64,000 bases of DNA from Cocos nucifera (lineage: Eukaryota; Streptophyta; Magnoliopsida; Arecales; Arecaceae): positions 114,939 to 178,938 of the forward strand of contig QRFJ01004963.1 of NCBI GenBank assembly GCA_006176705.1, read 5' to 3'. Position numbers and translations under genes: made by a program. Position 1 is the stretch's first letter, and each line of letters starts with the position of its first letter. Below are positions 57,886 to 64,000 of this stretch, in pieces. Below the pieces are notes generated by a model that was given only the letters and a program-made list of their open reading frames with translations, was not told the DNA's origin and made no database searches.

Positions 57886-60197
57886 TGTGAGATATGTGTG
57901 CCCTAGAAGCCAGAATTGGCTGACACTTGTAATACACTTCTAGGGGCAAAATTATAATTTTGACTATAAATAATAAATGGGTTATTTTCTATCACATATG
58001 TGTATTTAGTGTCTGTGATACATCCTTTGAGTTAATGGTAATGATAATTCATATTTTTAAGAGTTGAAAATTTAAGACATGAATTTCATTTATTAACTCA
58101 TAAATTGCTCCTGACCATAGGATCATCATGAGGATGGTGATTGATCCGAAAAGGTTAGTGTACAATCGCTTCTTCTTTAGTAGATGAGTCTTGAGTCTAC
58201 GTGTAGAGACACCAAAGCGAGAGTATAGGTACTCGTTAAGAGAATGAGGGCACTGAGCATGACCATCTCGAGTAGTCATAAGGAAGTCTACCTTCTCATC
58301 GATGACTGACTCGAGCTGCAGTAGGTGTGTCTGGTTCTTTGATCTGAGATGCATCGGTAGTTCACCTTAAGGGTGTTATAGTTTTGACTACACCATGACT
58401 CGGTCTCCTAGCCATTTGGAATTCTGAGGTGTATGTTGGCTATACATGTTCATTATAGAACTGGATTGCATCAAGATGGGAATCTATCTACCTCGGTGGA
58501 AGAGGAGCAGCCCTATGATGATCATGAGAATCAAGTCCAAAGCCATGGCCATGGAGAGTGAAATAATAGAAAGAGTTTCTATTAAGATTTTCACATGGAC
58601 TCGAATCAAATGATTAATCATATGATAGAATTAGGGTTTGATGAGTTCACCTTAACCCTAATCTGATCGGGGCTCAAGATAGAAGAACTTAATCACACAA
58701 GTAGCTACACCAAGAGGTTCATTCAGCTTGATGGGTTGCCACCATATACTGCTAGGTGTCACTGGTGGATTTTGGGAGCAATTAGAATGATTTAGATGAT
58801 CGATCATTCTAGCTGTTCGAATCAGAAGAGTTCTGATCCATCGAAAGGAGTTTCGATGATGTCGATGATAGAGATCATGACATATCCCATTACCATACAG
58901 AACTGAACCTAACTGGGTCACACAAACAAGGGTTTGAATCTGGTGATCATCAATTGAACTGATCTAGTTCAATTGATTTGAATGAGATTCAATTAGGTTC
59001 AAGAAAATCGTGCTAGCACTCGATTGAACCTAACGTTCTTCTTTTGCTATCATAAATAAGTTGTCCTATCTGAGCCAAAGGAGTTTGTGCTCAATCAGAG
59101 GCCTTCATATGGTCTGACTGGAGGTTGTCCAAGTCAGAAAAGGTTGTCTTATTTATAAGATAAATTTGAGACAACTACCTATCATTTTTGGTCACCTGCC
59201 ATTTCTTGTTCTTTGACTTTGGTCAAAAGTCTACCTTTGACTGGTCAAACTTGACCATTGACCCTTTGACTTTTGCCCATTGTCATGCACCTTATTGGAG
59301 AGCTGGATGGGGGCCTTGTCCCCCTGCCTTGAACCTGGCAAGGAGGGGGCGCACACCTAGGGATGGCGTGCGCCCAAGTTTGGATAGGAGATGCTTGGAG
59401 TCCTTGTTGGACAAGGACTCCACCTCTCTTTTGGATTCCAATCAGAGTTCTCCCTAAAACCATAGACTTTGACTAGTCTTAGGCGCCCTCTAAGGAGGAA
59501 TCTCATCTGATTGGATCAGGTGATTCATTCCACCAATCAGATTTAGATCTGATTTCACAAAGGCATTGTGATTGATTGGGAATAAGAGAAGCTGGATGGC
59601 GCAGTCAGTCTATAAAATAAGATCCTGTATGCCCAACTCAAAAAAGAGGGAATTGAATTGAGATCAAAGTCTTAGCCCATGCCCCAAGGCTGCCTCTCCC
59701 TTCCTTCCTCCATGCCAAACCATCTTCTAACCCTTGCTCTCCTCTCCATGCCCAAAGGAGTTTTGGACCTTGGTTGGTGCGATCCAGATCAAAGAAAGGC
59801 GATCAAAAGCAAGAAGGCTGCACTGCTGCAAGGACGACTGCAGATCTTCAAAAGGAGTTTTGAAGATCATCAAAATTAGATTTAGATCTAATTTTTGGAG
59901 AAAAGATAGAGAAGGAGAAGATCTTCAGATCCAGCTTGAGTGATACCGATAGAGGTTAGGCGCTTGCGTGGCTAGATCCAAAACCTCAGACAATCAACAG
60001 GATCATCAAAGGGTAATCAGATTACCCAAACAAGATAAATTAATTTAGATTTAATTTTTAATTTTTTTTTATTAAATAATAAAATTAGATCTAAAAATAT
60101 CAAGATCTATTGGGATCTAAGAGAAAATTTTTGAAATATGCTCTCGATCAATCAGATCTGAATGAACTTGACCCAGAAAATCAGGATTTTCCCTTCA
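57886..60197 (+). repeat. 5' LTR of element J (family II)
   Basis: TGTGAGATATGTGTGCC...TTTCCCTTCA, 2312 bp, with a TATA-like TATAAAAT at 59611. Long stretches are identical to the D 3' LTR, but short deletions are frequent. Open frames at 58049-58354, 58658-58921, 59188-59457 and 59679-59943 are LTR text and not genes. Confidence 0.9.
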
Positions 60198-60199
60198 AC

Positions 60200-60211
60200 T
60201 GGTATCAAGCC
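60200..60211 (+). other. Primer-binding site of element J
   Basis: TGGTATCAAGCC, with one base missing relative to TGGTATCAGAGCC. Confidence 0.8.
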
Positions 60212-61957
60212 AATTGCTTAAAAATTTTTAGATCTAATTTAATTTAATAATTAATAATTTTAGATATCACATGAGATGTAATTAGATCTAAAATAAAAAA
60301 ATTAAAATTAAAATTTTTAATCTAGATCTAAAATGTATGAGCATAACTAGACTAGGAAATAGAATTGTTCATGTATAGTCTAGTAATCATAATTTTTATT
60401 TAATTAAATCATTTTAGATTTATTTACTATTTTTTAATTTATAAATGTTATAATCAGATCTAAAAATAAAAAAAATTAATTTATTTATTCATATGAGATA
60501 TGATAGTTGCATGTTTAGACTAGTTGTAAATAGTTCTACAAAGGTCTAGATTAAATTTTATTTGGATTAGATAATTTAAATTTAATTTTTTAGATGATTA
60601 TGAGATAATTTAGATCTGAAAAATATGCATGTATGATACATGAGATGTATGCAAAAATATAATTAGATCAATTTTTTATAGAGATATAGCTTAGATCTAA
60701 TTATTTGTAGATTATTGTATTTCTGATTAAGGCATTTCCCTTGGCGTCCGATCATAAGAACAAGTAGGGTTAAAGACCCTCTCCTCCATTGATGGGTGTT
60801 CTTATGATGTGTAGGGGTGCTGCATTCGTCCTTAATCAGAAATTGAAAACTTATTTTCTGAAAACCCTAATCCTGAAATCCAGATCTTATTTGCATATTT
60901 TTTTATGAACCCTAATTTAATTAAGAATTAAGATTATGAAATATTAATTAGGTCTAAAATTAAGAATTTTAGATCTAAGACATATTCATAATCGGGATGG
61001 GCTTGGTAGCTCATTAGTCTAGCGGATGTCAAATGATCAGAGTTGTTAGATGAAACATCATAAATTGACCAGCTATGGATGAATCTGGTCAAGATCGAGT
61101 CACGATCAAGCTAAGACTAATTAGGCTCAGAGGTTAGAGTCAGATGTAGGCTAATCAATTGGTTCTGCTACAATTTGGTGTTAAGGATATCGCACATACG
61201 ACCGACTGTTTTTAATTGAAGCTACTCGACTGAAGCATTCTTATGATTTAATGGTATATCCTTCACCGGTTCACTTACCTGGCAGTCTGTTGCACAGTCT
61301 AACTATGAGGTGGTCATAATCCAGCTAACCATGCATAGTAGTCATAATGGTTATGACTATGTCAAGTCTAGTTTAATGAGACCTAAATTAAATCTTCCTA
61401 AGAAAAGATTAAGTCTAAGGTCTTCCACCATTGTAGATGTACGGGCCCTTCCCGAGGTTGATTATTCTCAGCTGGTTATAGTGGTTCAGTTGCACAAAGA
61501 AGATGCAACCATGTCTATTAGGCATTGGATGCTACAGGCTAGAGGATAGATTGGGCTCAACATTTTGGATACGGTGAGAGACTCAATTAGGAATCCAATC
61601 TGTGCAAATGGTGGGTCTAACTTAACTAAGGAGTGGATCAATATTTCAGGCACGATGAGATTCATGAATTAGAGATCAAGTTTGGGTACATCATGATTAG
61701 AGAATCATTGAACAAGAATTATTCACTCATTGGCTAACCCATCACCAATAACTGTTAGATGAGGTGATGAGTCAGTTGGTGGGACCGCACCATCCACTAA
61801 AAATTATTAATTATGGAGATTTTTGCATCTCTATAGAGGGAGTGTAGGGATTCGAGAAAATAGTGGAAGCTAATTTGTTTAAAAATAAAATACCTAAATA
61901 AATTGATTAAGTCTTAATTATAATATCTAACTAGAAACTTTGACTCTCTACAGAAAA
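60212..61957 (+). other. Untranslated leader of element J
   Basis: Aligns with 28781-30648 of D but is about 120 bases shorter through scattered deletions. It contains hairpin 1 (60345-60384) and the double stem (60719-60843). The frame at 61310-61549 is leader text; no gene is supported. Confidence 0.8.
60719..60843 (+). other. Conserved double stem in family II leader (copy in J)
   Basis: The outer stem ATTTCTGATTAAGG (60719-60732) pairs perfectly with CCTTAATCAGAAAT (60830-60843). The inner stem ATCATAAGAACA (60751) pairs perfectly with TGTTCTTATGAT (60797). The stems survive intact in a leader that otherwise has many small deletions. Confidence 0.68.
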
Positions 61958-62970
61958 ATGTCTGCATCCAACCCATTAGCATGAATCCTGGACACCCATA
62001 GACTGACTGGACCAAATTACAAGGATTAGCTCTAAAACTTCAAAATCATTTTGGGTTCTGAGAAGTTAACTCATGTATTGAACCAGGACCCTCCCACCTT
62101 ACCAGCTCGTCCATCCGCTCAGTAGAGAGCATCTCTGGATAAATGGACAGATGAAGATAACAAGGCTAGATACTACATGTTGGGCTCGATGTCTGATGAA
62201 CTTCAACGCCAATATGAAAATATCAGGACTACTCACCAAATGTTGGCTTATCTACAGGAGATATTTGGTGAACAGAGTCGTGCAGCCAAGTATCAAGTCA
62301 CTAAACAACTTTTCAAGGCTAAGATGCATGATGGACAGTCAGTCCAAGATCATTATCTGATGATGATCAAGGATTTGGAAGAGCTTGAGAAGCTCGAAGT
62401 GAGGTTGGACTTGGATCTGCAAAATGATATAATTATGCAATTCTTGATTGATACATATAGGCAATTCATCATGAACTACCATATGCATAAACTTCAAAAT
62501 TCCTTGGCTGAACTTATGAACATGCTGATTACCGTTGAGCTTTCCATGAAAGGTTCTAAAGGCTTAGTGCTTGCTATGGAATGGACTTCTTTCAAGAGAA
62601 AGTCTTTTGGAAAGAAGAAGAAGTCTGCAAAAAAGCAGAAGGTGGAAGGAGGAAAGAAGAAAAAGATAGAGCTGAAAAAGAAGATCACCGATAAAGAAAA
62701 GTGTTTCCATTGCAACAATGACGGCCACTGAAAGTGAAACTACCCTACTTACCTGGCCACCCTAAAGTAGGAGGCAAGTCCTTCTGGAGGTATGCTCGTT
62801 ATTGAGTCTAACCTTACGATTTCTTCTGCATCCAGTTGGGGGCTTGACTTTGGTTCTAGTGCTCACTTGTGGACTTCTATGTAGGGTCTTGAGGATAGCA
62901 GGAGGCTGAGGGATGGTGAGATGATCCTGTGCATCGAAAATGAAGCAAGAGTTGCTATCATGGCCGTGGG
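61958..62970 (+). pseudogene. gag and protease start of element J
   Basis: The ATG at 61958 is followed by stops at codon 9 (TGA) and others near 62027, 62033 and 62123. From 62177 the same frame is open for 184 codons through the capsid C-terminal part and Lys-rich tail to the zinc knuckle (62701-62745), where Trp and Arg codons are TGA and the last Cys reads Tyr. The protease turn near 62847 reads Asp-Phe-Gly. It is cut by K at 62971. The breaks in this part are mostly G-to-A substitutions. Confidence 0.86.
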
Positions 62971-64000
62971 TGAAGGAAAATCTTGATTTCCCGGACCAGA
63001 TTTTAGATCTGATCGGATCAAGAGATATATTTCAAAATTTTTTCTTTTTGATCCTAATCAGATCTGGAATGTTTCAGATCTGATCCTTATTATTCTAATA
63101 ATAAAAATTAAATCTAAATAAATTTAATTTAATTTAATTTATCTTGATGTAGGGTGATCCTATTATCCGTTGATGATCCTATAAGCAGCGAAAGGTTCTG
63201 GATCTAGCCACGCAAGTGTCTGGCCTCTATCGGTATCCACTCAGGCTAGATCTGGAGATCCTCTTCTTCTCTATTACGTCTCCAAAAATCAGATCTAGAT
63301 CTGATCTGAAGGATCTTCAAAATGCCTTTCGAAGATCAGCAGTTGTCCTTTGCAGCAGCACAGCCTTCTAGCTTTCAGTCACCTTTCTCTCGTCTGGATT
63401 GCACCAACCAAGAATCCAAAATACTTTTGGATGTGGAGAGGAGAGGGAGAAAATGCTTTGGCATGGAGGAGGAGAGGAGAGGCAGCCTTGGGGCATGGAA
63501 ATCTCAATTGCACTTTGAGTTGGCCATAGGGTCTTATTCATAGACTAAGAGTGATCTAACTCCTCTTCTTCCCAACCAATCACAATCCTTTGTGAAATCA
63601 GATCTAAATCTGATTGGTGGGAAAAGAGTTCTTTGGATTCCTCCTTAGATGGTGCCTAAGACTAGTCAAACTTGGTTCTTAGGAGAATTCTAATTGGAAT
63701 CCAAAAAGGAGATGGAGTTCCTATCCAACAGGGACTCCTAGATGCCTCCAGCTTGGGCTCATGCTAAGGGTGGCATGCGCCCTCTCCCTTGCCAGGTTCT
63801 GGTAGGGGGATAGGCCCCCACTAGCTCTCCAATAGGTGCATGACATGTGGACAGTAGTCAAAGTGTTAATGATCAATGTTTGAGCTGTCTAGGTCAGAAA
63901 GAGGTTGTCTAATTTTGTAGACAATACCTACATTTTGGATCACACTGCATTTCTCTCCTTAGTTTGATCAAAAGTTCGACATTTGACTGGTCAAACATTG
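62971..64000 (-). repeat. Inverted family II LTR (element K), truncated by window end
   Basis: Plus-strand TGAAGGAAAATC..., the reverse complement of the family II LTR end, inserted after GTGGG in J. It aligns inverted with the family II LTR until about 63883, where the text flips to plus orientation and retraces the same LTR part (GGTCAGAAAGAGGTTGTC... to GGTCAAACATTG). The frame at 63322-63543 is LTR text. Confidence 0.83.

Larger units (their letters stand above)
57886..62970 (+). mobile_element. Ty1/copia retrotransposon J (family II), split by K
   Basis: 5' LTR 57886-60197, primer-binding site, leader and gag, cut at 62971 just after the protease motif by inverted LTR K. It is closely related to D. 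It carries many single-base deletions in LTR and leader, plus substitution stops in gag. The target sequence left of it is AGGTT; pol and the 3' LTR are outside the window. Confidence 0.87.

Overview
This window is plant nuclear DNA made almost entirely of Ty1/copia LTR retrotransposons nested inside one another. The evidence is the AT-rich composition, plant-type copia gag-pol products, primer-binding sites matching initiator Met-tRNA (TGGTATCAGAGC type), TG...CA long terminal repeats (LTRs) and 5-bp target-site duplications (TSDs). A palm or another copia-rich monocot is a guess, not something the sequence shows. I found no host protein gene, tRNA, rRNA or CRISPR array. All gag-pol genes are decayed; the longest open piece is a 308-codon RT/RNase H end at 33691-34614.

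There are four LTR families. Family I (elements A, C, G) has LTRs of about 2.4-2.5 kb and a 1.9 kb leader. Family II (B, D, J, K) has LTRs of about 2.3 kb and a 1.8-1.9 kb leader. Family III (E) has 1.24 kb LTRs, a 60-nt leader, a gag with a coiled coil and a 2.2 kb noncoding tail after pol; it resembles the SIRE/Maximus lineage. Family IV (H) has a 3.0 kb LTR and is a relative of family I.

Layout. Element A (+) runs from before the window to its 3' LTR at 4386. That LTR is split by E (5459-42964; TSD AGTCT on both sides) and resumes at 42965. E is split by B (6696-22823; flanked by ACAAG) and by D (24838-36961; TTAAA/TTGAA). B is itself split by C (10790-19990), whose 3' end was lost together with about 220 bp of B. 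The resumed A LTR is split at 43307 by G (- strand). G's 5' LTR is split at 54124 by H, H's leader is split at 57886 by J, and J is split at 62971 by K (- strand, running off the window). Inferred order of insertion: A, then E, then B and D, then C; on the right, A, G, H, J, K.

The most interesting signals are in the untranslated leaders. Families I and IV carry two tandem copies of a primer-site-proximal hairpin whose arm sequences differ between copies but still pair. Family II carries a different pair of hairpins plus a conserved double stem. Other items are a family II element whose interior is flipped relative to its own LTR, a foldback LTR at the right edge, an LTR with hairpin-bearing tandem repeats of about 185 bp, and frameshift-dominated decay in D and J that could be assembly error.
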